Below are positions 9,946-20,880 of a DNA stretch of 64,000 nucleotides, piece by piece (within the stretch, counting starts at the first letter, position 1; each line of letters starts with the position of its first letter). The position numbers were made by a program, and so were the translations under genes. This DNA comes from Metellina segmentata (Eukaryota; Arthropoda; Arachnida; Araneae; Tetragnathidae). The notes below the pieces were generated by a model, which was not told where the DNA came from, did not search any database, and saw nothing but the letters and a program-made list of their open reading frames with translations. The stretch covers positions 123,205,967 through 123,269,966 of the forward strand of contig OX375881.1 of NCBI GenBank assembly GCA_947359465.1, given 5' to 3'.

Positions 9946-10076
9946 GCTCATCCTGGGTTAAGACGATGGGACATCAAGAGAGTTAGAACCAGAACAGGAA
10001 TTAGACTATATGCTGTGCACGGGGGATGTGCACAATCAACAAATTCAGATGATAAACTAACTCTTCTGGTGATTGA

Positions 10077-10165
10077 CTGGATGAGGTATCTCATTTTTAG
10101 CAAGACTGACGAGATCTTTATCTCGTCATAAAAAATTTGGCCAGTATGAGGTATATTATCAAAAT
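10077..10165. repeat. Palindromic repeat family, copy 3
   Basis: GATGAGGTATCTCAT, then GACTGACGAGATCTTTATCTCGTC and TTTGGCCAGTATGAGGTATA show the alternating palindrome and TGGCCAG/TGACC spacers of the family. Confidence 0.6.
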
Positions 10166-10189
10166 TGCTAATATCGTCACGGCGAGTAA

Positions 10190-10366
10190 ACTCGGCGTGG
10201 TGTGGAAGTTTGGAGAGTGGGATGCCAGCTCGGGTGTTACTCTCATTATCTGACAATGGTTCAGAATCATGAGGTGTTGTTCTAGGATATTCCGGTTTGA
10301 TGTCAGACCATGATCAATAATTAACGTCGCTTCAGTGCGACGTTAATTCAACTACCTACCACCAAA
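10190..10366 (+). repeat. SINE 3' half with a self-complementary tail
   Basis: GGCGTGGTGTGGAAGTTTGG, GAGTGGGATGCCAGCTCGG and GGTTTGATGTCAGACC match the SINE. The normal pre-tail is replaced by an inverted copy of the tail: AATTAACGTCGC at 10319-10330 and GCGACGTTAATT at 10337-10348, a perfect 12-bp hairpin with a 6-base loop. Confidence 0.85.
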
Positions 10367-10383
10367 GATGATATTTATTTCAT

Positions 10384-10470
10384 TGTGGTAGGTAGGTAAC
10401 TAATTTACGTCGTACTGTGGAGCAGCAGAGCTGGCTATTTATTCAATGGTGGATATAGATTGTATTTAAC
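10384..10470 (-). repeat. SINE tail fragment in inverted orientation
   Basis: GTGGTAGGTAGGTAACTAAT and TTACGTCGTACTGTGGAGCA are a SINE tail facing the tail of the preceding copy. CTACCTACCAC (10352-10362) and GTGGTAGGTAG (10385-10395) are perfect inverted repeats. Confidence 0.75.
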
Positions 10471-10479
10471 TCCCCAGAC

Positions 10480-11780
10480 GAGCTAATGACGGTTTAGGAG
10501 GAAGTTTAAATGAAAAGCGAAACACACACCAAATATTCATTTGAATGCATCATCACGTAACTCCTCAGTCTGCACTTAACCAAACTCTCTTTTCACCGCA
10601 AAGCCGAAATTAAAAAGGAATGCGGTGAGAGGAAATTTAATTATTCGCAAAGAATGGAGTCACGAACAAATAGGCATAAAACGAACTCTGACTCTTGTTG
10701 TCAGAATATGTGTAATTACCTCAGTTTAAACACACCTATTGTAAAACACCGGAACTGCTTTATCTTGATATATTGGGATCCCAAAATACCTTTCGTTTTC
10801 TAAAGAAAGCTGTTAGCAAACTGATTCTATTACCTTTTTAATATCTAAAAAGTATCCTTCATTACCAACCCAATCTCAACGGGTAAGTTTTAATTTAAAA
10901 ATTATACAAATTATTTGTGTTGTGCATAGTTAATAATAAGAATTATCTTAAAAACACGCCCCTGAATACTTTTGGGAAGAATAATTATTCGATATAATGA
11001 TTTCTGCTGGGACATAATTAAGCTTTCATTGTTATTTCAAATATTGGGGGAAATGAATGTTTTATCCGAAAAAAAAAGTTTTTCTCGGTGACAAAAAATT
11101 TAAAGACGAAAGTTTATTGTCATGTGTATGTTGCCACTGTGGTTAGATGAATACAGTGTTGACTTTACTAATGACTGGTTCTGTACTCAAATGAAAAAGA
11201 TTGTTTTCTTTAACTATATTAAAATCTCACTCATGAAAAGATAATAAATTATTTAAATACTAGATGAAATTAATTAATTATTTTTATTCAAAAAATATTT
11301 TGTTGTTTTCACACCGAGGGAAGGATAATGAAATCAAAAATATACAGATTGAATTAATTGAGCGAAAAAAATTTTATATTTTGCAATTTAATACATTTTT
11401 AGAAATGGAATTTACTGAAAATATTATACAAGTATCTTTCTCAAAGTGACATCTCAAAAAGGCTTCATTTATACTCTCTGAATACCGACTACATTGAGCA
11501 ATCTCTTGATTCCATTTATAAATCAACCATGCCATTGGGAAAGTCAAAAACATTTTCAACGAATTTCAAACAAAAATAATGTAATGAATAATTTAATTAG
11601 TAAATACATTTATGTAGTGATCTCAAGCAACTAAACTCACCATAGCGAACGAAGACATAATCATAATAAGTAATATTATTAATCCCTTAGAGCTTTAAAG
11701 GTAAAAAGAGTGAACGAACTATTAATTTAGTAAGTATTTCAGAAACAACTGGATTGTCGAGATGTATTAATAATGTATTT
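10480..11780. other. Unassigned AT-rich interval
   Basis: Only short chance reading frames occur (for example 11264-11449). No repeat or gene could be supported. Confidence 0.35.
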
Positions 11781-11785
11781 AGCTG

Positions 11786-11896
11786 ATAGATAGGTAGCTG
11801 AATTTACGTCGCACTGGAGCAACACATTTATCCAGACTGAAGTAGGACCGTCGCCACTAGACCGTCCAGGGCGACGTTAATTCAACTACCTATCTA
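11786..11896. repeat. Short fold-back unit with SINE-tail inverted ends
   Basis: The left end ATAGATAGGTAGCTGAATTT plus ACGTCGC, and the right end GCGACGTTAATTCAACTACC plus TATCTA, are near-perfect reverse complements of about 26 bases. Both match the SINE 3' tail. The interior has two inverted fragments resembling the SINE GGACCGTCGCCA motif. Confidence 0.75.
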
Positions 11897-11944
11897 CTAA
11901 TCAACTAATTTTCTATGATAATAAATGTTTAATTTATAATCAAC

Positions 11945-12272
11945 TAGCTGTATAACCCGGCGTTCCTCGGGTTTCAAATATGACCGCGATAGCTACAATA
12001 TCACCACGACATTTCTCTGTGTTAACGCAAATACACAAACCCAGTAGAACGTATTTCCTTGTCCTATTATTGCAGGAAAACAAACTTTACATTTTAAAAA
12101 TTGAGGCTTCGAGAGTCATTAATGGGACTACCTATGTGCCAATTTACATGGCTACAGATGGGTCTGAAGACAGGAAAGAAATAGCTTTTGTTTTCCGCAG
12201 TGTTCTGATGTAGAAGTGTACCAAATTTAGTGTGGATCACACAGAGTATTTCTGTAATATATATTTAATATA
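11945..12272 (+). repeat. Dispersed ACTAGCTG...CCCGGCGTT repeat, copy 1
   Basis: Starts ACTAGCTGTATAACCCGGCG and includes TCAAATATGAC, CACAAACCCAGTAGAACG and TTTCCTTGTCC, all shared with 61772-62075. The 77-codon open frame at 11980-12213 lies entirely inside this repeat and is not taken as a gene. Its ends suggest a small Helentron-like or other non-autonomous element. Confidence 0.65.
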
Positions 12273-12395
12273 ATTTTATTTTTACCTGAAATTCATTTCT
12301 GAAATTCGTGTCGGTCTTTTATGATGAAATTTATTCCATGCTTGTGTGAATCTTTAATTTTTAAAAATTACCACGCCGATATTTCCCTAACCATC

Positions 12396-12450
12396 TAAGG
12401 CCGTGGTAGCCCAGTTGACAGTGTCGCGTATTAGTAGGGCTGTCCACTTT
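12396..12450 (+). repeat. SINE head fragment
   Basis: AAGGCCGTGGTAGCCCAGTT followed by GACAGTGTCGCG is the A-box end of the A-head SINE; the rest is lost. Confidence 0.55.
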
Positions 12451-13445
12451 CACCTTCCACCACAGACTAGAAGTTTCAGAAAGCTCGAAAAATGGTACAG
12501 CAAACCGGCGAGTTACCTTGCAAATTAGATTAGACGAATATTCGTGAAATGAATACGCTAAAGAAAGTGGACCGCTCGACCATATGCATCGAAAAGGAAA
12601 GGGACTGTGTTGAAAAATAACAAACTTGTTCATCCCCTACATTTGCTTAAATAGGTTTCAAATATAAAGTGCGGATCATTTTTGACTTTCCCTTCTATAG
12701 GATTGCAGCTTGGCTCAAATAACAAAAGTACAAGCATTACAACATTTCTCTCCAGAAAGACCTTCCAAAATTCAAATTCCCAAATATTCAGGTCGTAACT
12801 ACAGAATTTTAGAACGTCTGATTAGGAAACCAGGTAAAGCGATAGTAGAAAAGTTGAATAAAACTAAATATTGAAAAAGAAATAAGGTATCTGTGTAAAG
12901 TTAAGTTTATCTAGTGGGGGGTTCCCTACACTGGCAGAAGTGTTTAACTTTTATGTAGCACGCCTTTGAAGTCGAGATAAGTGAAAGAGAAACACTTATC
13001 GCCGGTCTATAAAATATAGCTTACATACCAAGCAATGGTTACTTTGAATCGATTGCAGTATCGACCGCTATCCAGCAGCGCTTGAAAAAAAAATAGTCTT
13101 ATTCTCTCACAAGCCCATTTCCTTTTGCTGCACACTTCAGCTTAGTTAAATAAGTTTGGCGTCCTTATCAGAAAAGGATTTAGCCCAGATTTACTGTTTG
13201 TTTTGGGGTTTTTGGAAAAGTTTTAGAAATAGAGTTTTGATCCTCCCTTTTATGGCAGTCATCGATTTTCGTAGAAATACTTATGATGACTTGTTTCCAA
13301 GTATATTTATGGGTCGGAAAAGCGTTGGATATCAATGTGAAAAAGCTTTTTTTAAACTCTATCTTTAGACATTTAAATGCTATAAAAACTTTTTAGTCTG
13401 TTTATTATTTTTTTTCTACACCTGTCTCCAATCCTTGTTTAGTAG
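12450..13445. other. Unassigned sequence
   Basis: AT-rich with a few short open frames (for example 13156-13368, 12361-12633 minus). None shows a recognisable domain. Confidence 0.35.
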
Positions 13446-13454
13446 TTCAAAATA

Positions 13455-13535
13455 TGAAGGTGTCCTCGGACACTTCAGGTTTAATCCCAGACTGTCGCCA
13501 ATAACCAATACTGTGCAACATTCCTACCTACCAAC
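13455..13535 (+). repeat. SINE 3' tail remnant
   Basis: GTGTCCTCGGACACTTCAGG, TTTAATCCCAGACTGTCGCC and AATAACCAATACTGTGCAAC, ending CCTACCTACCA, match the SINE tail with divergence. Confidence 0.65.
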
Positions 13536-13750
13536 AAATTGGTTATGCGTTCAACGAGAATCTCAATAGGTATTTCTGAAAGTGAAAAAAATAGTTTTAA
13601 AAATACTATCAACAGTATTTGTAAGTCTATTGTCAGGAATATTAGAGTAGTTCTTGCTTTGGTTTCCTATCATTTCATCCAGATAGGCGTTAGATGGCTG
13701 ATCTCTCTACTCCAGTACGATGTCTTTGTAGGTAGTCATGTCTGTCATAG

Positions 13751-13813
13751 TCAAGTGATTAATTTTATAATCGTATAATTACACTAGGTTCAAGTGATTA
13801 ATTTTATAATCGT
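13751..13813 (+). repeat. 24-bp direct duplication
   Basis: TCAAGTGATTAATTTTATAA plus TCGT occurs at 13751-13774 and again at 13790-13813, 39 bases apart, without any mismatch. Confidence 0.9.
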
Positions 13814-13880
13814 GTATTTGATGCAGCAGACATGAAACCATAAACTCAAAATCTAAATATGCTTAATCATATTGTGATAC

Positions 13881-14055
13881 GTTAACTTTTCTTTTTGGCA
13901 AAGTTACTACGCCTTTCGTCAACTAAGACTGCAATTAAAGTATAAACCACTTTAGTGTACAAAACGAGTAATAGTTAACCTTTATTTTTCTTGCAAAATT
14001 ATTACGGCCTTCGTCAACCAAGACACTTAAACTATGAAGTGCAAATTGAACTATT
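13881..14055 (+). repeat. Diverged tandem duplication, about 93-bp unit
   Basis: GTTAACTTTTCTTTTTGGCA with CGCCTTTCGTCAACTAAGAC is followed about 93 bases later by GTTAACCTTTATTTTTCTTG with CGGCCTTCGTCAACCAAGAC. Confidence 0.7.
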
Positions 14056-15113
14056 TTTTCAATGAATTACACCGATAATTTTCGTACTTTTGTCTTTGGT
14101 TCATTGAAACCAGCAAATTCGTATTCAAACTAGCATTTAGCATTAATCTAATTTGTCGTGGTTACTAACAAATCACAAAGATTCCGTGTGTTTATGCTTT
14201 CTTTTCACAAGACTCTTACATAATCCCCAGTTAGACAGACATCTTAATTAAGAGCACACGGTAAAAGGTTAGATCACTCTTCATCGATGCCAAAGGTTCG
14301 CAAGCTTCAGATGAAGTAACGCTATTAGTGTAATTGTTTAAATTCGAAAGCTCGCTAACAGATTTTCCATTCCGAAATTAAGTTCAACTATTTTTCTTCA
14401 CTTCAGATATGTTGCCATACCCTGAAAAAGGGATATTAGAAGTGGTCTGACAGATTGGAACCGCTAATGGATTCTCCTGACCAATAAAAATTAAATGACG
14501 GTGATGGGAAATGCCATTACAACTCTTCGTGGAAGAATTTCTTTTTAAGAGAAAGCAATTACTACAACTACTCTTAGACTTCCACGAATTAGAGCTATTT
14601 GATTAAGTTAAAAATAGGGCTGGGTTATTTGTCCTCTTGAAGTTGGGAGTGGTTGCTCAAGGAATATCTTTAATATAGTGCATATATGTTTTCTACTTTC
14701 GTATATTGAATTATGGTTTGATATTCTCTTTTTTCATAAGAATGTGTGCTATATGTTAGCTTACTCATCATTCAATACATGATCTACAGTAACTATATCT
14801 ATATAGAGGAACACCAGGCAACAATGCTAACCCAAAGAATTAAAAACAAGTATTTAAGAGAGTCAAAAGAATTTCTCATTACTTGAATGAGTGATGAATG
14901 CTTATAATTTAAAGTAAAATGGCGTGTCCTCTTGAAGAATGAATAAACTATTGCAATTTTGCAACTTTTTAAAAACTTGAAAACCACTAACCCGAAAACT
15001 GTAAAATTTGTTTATCGCTATATTAACAGCCTATTTGTATGCTACCAAACACATTTGCTTATAAAATATCATCCAGACACTTACTACGAAGTACTTCAAG
15101 GATAATATGGATC
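14056..15113. other. Unassigned AT-rich interval
   Basis: No repeat, RNA gene or coding similarity recognised. Confidence 0.35.
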
Positions 15114-15368
15114 GGTAGGTATTGTAATTAATTTCGCACTCGAGGCGACACAACGGACTATTGTTCAAACCCGAAGGGAAATATCTTAGAAAACACCACG
15201 TCATTTTGAACCACGATGAGAGGATGAGATCACACTTGAGCTGACAACCCTACCCAAACTTCCACACCACGCCAGAATGAGGACATTTGAGGCCACAGCA
15301 AAAAATTAACGTGAACCAGCCCCTTTGTACACGACGGTCTTTGGTTGGATTCGCAACCTTCCGGTTCC
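15114..15368 (-). repeat. SINE, nearly complete
   Basis: GGTAGGTATTGTAATTAATT, GTTCAAACCCGAAGGGAAAT, CACCACGCCAGAATGAGGAC and CACGACGGTCTTTGGTTGGA run from tail to head on the minus strand. The A-box end is mostly lost. Confidence 0.88.
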
Positions 15369-15369
15369 A

Positions 15370-16420
15370 TATACGTTACTTTTCCCATAAAGGGTACCTA
15401 GAACCCTCCACAACATATGAGACCTTTGAAGTAAAGATCTGTCTGTAAGCTGATAGACCATCTTGTTCATTAACTATACATATAAAGGATTGTAAAGTTA
15501 ATAGTTTTTAAACAAATATGCTCTATATATCCCGCAAATATTGAAAAAAATATATATTTTTAAAAAGCAAAAACGTTTTTAAGCAAAACCCAAGTCAATT
15601 TTTTAAATCTCCCTACCCCCCCCCCACATGCTAAACTAAATTTTCAATTTATTTGTATTATTAATAAACTTTAGAGTGCTTTTGACTTGTAATGAAATTT
15701 ATTCAGACACAATAGCCTTAGTTTGTAGCTCTATCTCAGCTACACAGCACTTACTTGCAAAGTGTGCCAGAAACATCGAACAGTTTCTGAGAAAAATGTC
15801 GCGTTTCTGAAAAAATTATGTTGATATTTTTTAAATCCAATAGCTTCAAGTTCAATAATTAAATACCTCAATCAATACATACAATTAAAAGACATTTTTC
15901 ATTCCTACATTACAATAAGGTACAGAATATCTCCAATTCTATTTTGCTGATTGTTCCTTGTACCACATATAGCAGAAATCGAGTACCTTCTCTACTGAGA
16001 AGCTACCTGCAGATAACAAAAATAAAATGCAAAAAAAAAATTTTAATAGGATAATATGTTTGGGACGTGCAGAGCGGTCGAAATAACAAAAGTTTCTTTT
16101 TGTTCGGGCTCTCTCTCTCTCTTCGCTTCTAAATCGTTTTTATGTGGGACTGGGTTTCAAACCAAACACTCGAATTCCGTAACAGAATACAGAAAGCAGT
16201 CATATCCTTACGTGAGAAATCACAAAAAATTGTTTCGGATAAAACGGATCTTTTTTATTTCCAAGCAAAACGTGGGATATGAAGAGAAATCAATCCGTAC
16301 AAAGACAAGACACCAAAAAACTGACAACATAGAAAAGAGAGTAGAACTTTTATTGAAACAATCCCATCTAACATTGTGTTGGAAAATTCAATTGAAGTCT
16401 ATCCCATGAAGCCTCCAAAT
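15370..16420. other. Unassigned sequence with a 117-codon open frame
   Basis: The frame 16056-16409 (+) is the longest here. It is rich in Lys and Ser, starts beside a CTCTCTCTCT run, and shows no domain I recognise. I treat it as chance rather than as a gene. The rest is AT-rich and featureless. Confidence 0.3.
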
Positions 16421-16424
16421 GATT

Positions 16425-16493
16425 TCAATGAGATACCTCTCAAAATGTGATTAATTTTGCTAATCTCGAGATATTTCATCATCCAGATGTACC
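16425..16493. repeat. Palindromic repeat family, copy 4
   Basis: GAGATACCTCTCAAAATGTG, ATTAATTTTGCTAATCTCGA and GATATTTCATCATCCAGATG resemble the family spacer AATTTTGCTAAT followed by the palindrome. A SINE follows directly. Confidence 0.55.
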
Positions 16494-16778
16494 GTGATAG
16501 ACCGTTTGGAACAGTAACGGATCAGCACCCAATGGGTTCGAATCCAACCAAAGAAGGTCGTGTACAAAGAGTAAACGTTAAGTGTCAAGGCCCCACTGGC
16601 GTGGTGTAGAAGTTTGGAAAGTGGGGTGTCAGCTCAGGTGTGGCTTCTTCATAGGACCGTGGTTTCAAATAAAGTGGTATTGTCCTCGTATCTCTCATCA
16701 CGTATATCTCGGAGCGTCACAAATACCTTGTTGCGTTGTCTAACGTGACGTTAATTAAAATACCTATCAACCACAAAA
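16494..16778 (+). repeat. SINE, A-head
   Basis: GACCGTTTGGAACAGTAACG and GGGTTCGAATCCAACCAAAG (B-box) are followed by CTGGCGTGGTGTAGAAGTTT and a tail GTGACGTTAATTAAAATACC. The central part is diverged. Confidence 0.85.
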
Positions 16779-17254
16779 CTGCATAATTTTGGTTTTAATA
16801 TAAGTTCATACTTACGAGCGATATAAAAAATGGCAAATCTTTGAATGAAAACAAATCGGAATAGATTCTAGTGGTTAAAACTAAACAGAATTTTGTTCTT
16901 TTCTTTTAATAAATTGATCATACATGCGTCAACGCGTCATGTAAACAGATCGATGTCTGAATTAGATATTTTTGGTTGATGAATGATTTCAACACAGTTA
17001 GTAATCTGCTTCAATGAAGAGTTTTGTTTTTATCTCTTAACAAACTGAATTTGTGTATTTGAATTCTTTCTTTGATAATTAGGATCATACTTTTTCATTC
17101 TTGAATGCTTTTCTGTATAGGAAAATACTTAAATAAATAAATAACACAAGAACAGAAGCACATTTTCTACAACCTCTGAAAAGGTCATTTTGATCCCTTC
17201 CTTATCCTAAAATTTATTCCTAGTTTTCAAGCTTACGGATAAACCCTTCAAGTT
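16779..17254. other. Unassigned AT-rich interval
   Basis: Nothing recognised. Confidence 0.35.
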
Positions 17255-17430
17255 TTTTTTTTCGAGATATCTCGTACATCATGATTTGACCCATGTTGCA
17301 CCTGATAAGATAACTTTTCATCAAGATATTGCCGATTGTATGTTTATGATGACTTGTTACGTTTTCTGCAATGACGCTATATCCCGTACATCTAGATAGG
17401 ATCGGTTTCGCTAATAACCTTGTTGAGGTA
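17255..17430. repeat. Palindromic repeat family, copy 5
   Basis: TTCGAGATATCTCGTACATC, ATGATTTGACCCATGTTGCA, TTTTCATCAAGATATTGCCG and TCGGTTTCGCTAATAACC keep several family segments over about 170 bases. Confidence 0.6.
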
Positions 17431-18224
17431 ACCTACATGATTTTATCTAGAACCACATTATCTTAACTATACTGAATTAATTTGGAAACTAAACCGATAT
17501 TGATACATGTGATTTATCATCGTTTCACGAGAAATTGTGCAAGAATTCACTCCAAATTAAATTCACTACAAACCAGTCAGGATATGGATAAGAGCGAGTA
17601 TTGGGTGGAACTCGAAATCTAACCATCTCCGCAATGAGTTACAGGTTGTTTCGAAAAGCACTGAAAGCAGTCTGAATTGCATCCCATCAGGTGGTCCTGA
17701 TCGAAACACTCACGGTGTTATGCCCGTCAAACACTTTCCAAATAATCCAAGATTCAAAAGTCAGGAATGGGAGAGCAATTATATCCAAGTTTTTCCAGAT
17801 CGCAATATTTATTTCTACGCTGTATGTACATTATATGCACAGGGCTGCCAAGATGCCCAAAATGGATTAAATTCCGTGAATAGCGGTCAAGACGGGTAAT
17901 CAACAAAAAACCCGCTATTCTGGTCAAGCTCAATTTAGCGTTACATCCTTACTACTTTGTTTCCACAGTTAACACAAGGCCATGCGCTCTCGACACACAC
18001 TCGCGCAAAACTACAGCCTCTGCCGGCGTTCCCAAAACTAAGATTCCATTCAATTCCCAACACATGGTATATGCCATTTATACTGAAATTTGGCAGTTCA
18101 TTATTAATGCTTGACATCAATTGAAACACACAAAATGTTTCACGAGTTCTTAAGATTGAAAACCATTGAGTCTTTGAAACCCACCCGGTTGTTTGTCTTG
18201 ACTAGGTATATAGTCATTAGAAAA
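17431..18224. other. Unassigned sequence
   Basis: Includes short open frames (17941-18129 minus) without recognisable domains. Confidence 0.35.
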
Positions 18225-18595
18225 ACTAATCAATCCATTATGGACGAAATATATCGTCCAGAAAAGTTTGATCAAGATCTATCTCTCATCAATCACTCTC
18301 TCAAGAAAACAGACTAGATCTTTATATTTAATCAATAAAAAGATTTTGCAATATCTTGATGAAGATGTAACTCACCATCAGTAAAATTGGTCAGAATTGG
18401 ATGAACAAAATAGCTCGTTAGAACCAATTGGAGCTTTCGCACTGTTCATATGAAAAATCCCTTGAGTGGACCGATTTCGGGAGGTGTTCTGCAGGATTGT
18501 AAATCCTCCAATCGATTCGACGAAATATCTAGTGCACGATCTGGGCAATTTGGCTAAGGACGATATATCTCGTCAATAGAAAACTGCTCTATACT
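18225..18595. repeat. Palindromic repeat family, cluster of degenerate copies
   Basis: GGACGAAATATATCGTCCAG, AATATCTTGATGAAGATGTA, AATTGGTCAGAATTGGATGA, GACGAAATATCTAGTGCACG and GGACGATATATCTCGTCAAT follow one another at intervals of about 80-100 bases. Confidence 0.6.
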
Positions 18596-18599
18596 CCTA

Positions 18600-19069
18600 G
18601 GAGAATGATGATCCAAGCAGAAAAAAACAATTAACCCTTGCCCATAACTAGTGACATCTCGTAACAGGCTTTCCTCTCCATGCTGGCCCCTAAAGGGAAG
18701 TTTTTGACGTGAAGCTAAACTACCAGATGGGTTAAGACCTCAGTTTTCGAGAAATTCAAGCGCAGAGTCCCTTAATTACTATATGTTTCTAATTGAGAAA
18801 AAAATAATCGGCAAATAATAAAAGGCTGCACTTTAATTGAAGAGAATGATCAGTTTTTTTCACAGTTCTCATTTGTTCCGGCGCGAATTTCAAAATCCTT
18901 TTAAATACCTTACTTGATGAATAAATTTTAAAATACCTTACTTGAAAACCTTTGGTGAACATTTTGTATTTTCGTTTCGTTGTTTTCAAGTCAACCTACA
19001 ACTGAAACGAAGTTAACTGTTCAACCTACCACTGAAATGAAGTTATAGTAACAGATGCAATTAAATCCT
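18600..19069. other. Unassigned AT-rich interval
   Basis: Nothing recognised, apart from a short duplicated phrase TTTTAAAATACCTTACTTGA near 18900-18945. Confidence 0.4.
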
Positions 19070-19200
19070 CCCGGTGGTTGGCGAGGTACCTCGTCAAGAA
19101 CAAAACCTTTGAAGATTATGTTAAACAGGATGCAGAAAACTGATCAGATATTGATCTTTTCATCATAAAAGATTTGAAATCTATCGTTGACGATATACAT
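19070..19200. repeat. Palindromic repeat family, left part of copy 7
   Basis: CCGGTGGTTGGCGAGGTACC followed by TCGTCAAG is the GTGGTTTCGACGAG start of the family. TGATCAGATATTGATC and GTTGACGATATAC follow. A small Tc1 element splits it from 19715-19785. Confidence 0.6.
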
Positions 19201-19714
19201 TATATGGACTAAAGTATTTGGACACTGCTGAAATTCGGAGGATGATTCATATGAGGATGTTTCCCTGGTTAGGACTTGGCCCATTGCTTTATGCAACTAT
19301 GAACGCTGATGTGGACCACCACGCTAATTCGGCCTTGCCGTTCGGTGATGATGGTTACTTCTTTCAACAGGATCGAGCCCCATGTCATACTACCCAACGT
19401 GTGCTGAACTGGTTTCCTGAAAATGAGGGGAATTTACTTGACCGGCCTGTTCAGAGCCCCGATCCGATCGACCACTTGAGGTGGAGCGATGCGTTCGACA
19501 CCTCCCTGCACACCCATCTTCTCAACAATCTCTTCTCTTACAAGAGGCATGGTGAGCTATCCATGCCCAGATATACAGATAACTTGCTGAAAGTATTCCT
19601 CGACCTGTTGCAGCTGTAATATAAGCAAAAGGAGGGGGCCTACCCGTTTCTAATTGAAATAATGAAGCACTTTTTCTAAAACACATGCAGTGTCCAAATA
19701 TTTTTGTCCATATA
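19201..19714 (+). mobile_element. Tc1-like deletion derivative with intact inverted ends
   Basis: The left end TATATGGACTAAAGTATTTG (19201-) and the right end CAAATATTTTTGTCCATATA (-19714) are near-perfect inverted repeats of about 28 bases with possible TA target duplications. The 0.5-kb interior encodes only the middle of a transposase, so it is non-autonomous. It lies within a palindromic repeat copy. Confidence 0.85.
19218..19619 (+). pseudogene. Internally deleted Tc1-like transposase
   Basis: The open frame of 133 codons begins in the left inverted repeat and joins directly to the catalytic core. FPWLGLGPLLYA matches the WHGLGPL-type region, and GYFFQQDRAPCHTTQRVLNW carries the second catalytic Asp. 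PVQSPDPIDHLRW stands where SPDLNPIEHLW is expected, with Asp at the usual Glu position. The helix-turn-helix region, the first catalytic Asp and most of the C-terminus are missing, so it cannot be active. Confidence 0.8.
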
Positions 19715-19785
19715 GTGTACATCGTCAATAGAAGGAAATAACCAGATACTGATGAACGACATATCTCGTCGAATCTACTAGGGTA
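19715..19785. repeat. Palindromic repeat family, right part of copy 7
   Basis: ACATCGTCAATAGAAGGAAA, TAACCAGATACTGATGAACG and ACATATCTCGTCG continue the copy interrupted by the small Tc1 element. Confidence 0.55.
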
Positions 19786-20880
19786 AACTTTGGAGAAATT
19801 GATAATCCTGCATCAAACAAATGGTGCAATATCTTATGCCCTTATTTGATATTTCATTTAGAAATATCAAATTCATCATATTTCGAAAAAAAAAATACTA
19901 CACATATCTACAGCAACTATCTTGCATAAAAGTAAAATATTCCGTTCGTATGTTCCAGTATTAACAGCTTAAGGCTCTTAAAATGCTTTATCCTTCTTTT
20001 TAAAGGAAAGAAGTACTTAATTGTTTGAAAAATAGCCTTTTAGTCCGAACTAGAAGTACTGCATTTTCATTATTACAAAAGTGCTTTGAAAGAACTTTTA
20101 ACATCAAAGTTATTGCAAGGTAAACATAGTATCCTTTCCTAGGGATGAGCTAAAAGGACAATGTATATTTACTGAGGAAATAAAATAGACTCATTCAATA
20201 TTTCTTCCATTTGTCTTGTCTTTCAGTGCATCGGCGAATTGTTGATTGTTTTTCTGTGTTTCTTATAATCAAAGCTTTCAAGTAAATTATTTCTGAGAAA
20301 CTTTTATCCGTTTCTTGGAGTATGTTTTATGACTTATTTCACGAAGTTGAAATCTTTCTTAATTTGTTACGTTAATGCAAGCATTAATTTTATGAGACTA
20401 ATTTATTAAATTGGAATATATTGTATATTTAGTAGTTTATTTCAATCGACAGTTCGAAAACAAATCTCAACATAAGATATTATAGAATATTACAGTTAAA
20501 TACACCACCCTCTCTCCGGTTCAGATAGTAACACTAGGAATTCTGATAACACTTTTTCTACTCTACTTTTATTCCCCTTATCCCTCAATAAATCATTCAC
20601 TAACCTTAACTGTAGTGGAGAAATATAATTGACAAGTCTATCGTGGTAAACTTTAGAGAATTCCTTTACGGAACCAACGTTACAGAGGAGGGTGTTGTTT
20701 TATGAATATTATGCATATATTTGTAGGTAGTGGAGTGGAGTTATGTCTTCATCGAAATTACCCCCAAGAGGAAACAAAACGAATCACTAGCCTTGACTGA
20801 AGTGAGCAAATATATTAATTTCGTTTATCGTGGTAGACGGTGAAATGGTGGCGGAAATGAGTACAATTCTTTAAAATTTA
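19786..20880. other. Unassigned AT-rich interval
   Basis: No gene or repeat recognised. ATCGTGGTAAACTTTAGAGA and ATCGTGGTAGACGGTGAAAT (20641 and 20828) hint at a decayed local duplication. Confidence 0.35.

Noticed and set aside
16056..16409. A 117-codon plus-strand frame
   Set aside because: No domain or conserved motif is visible. It runs through a CT repeat, and its composition is what AT-rich DNA gives by chance.
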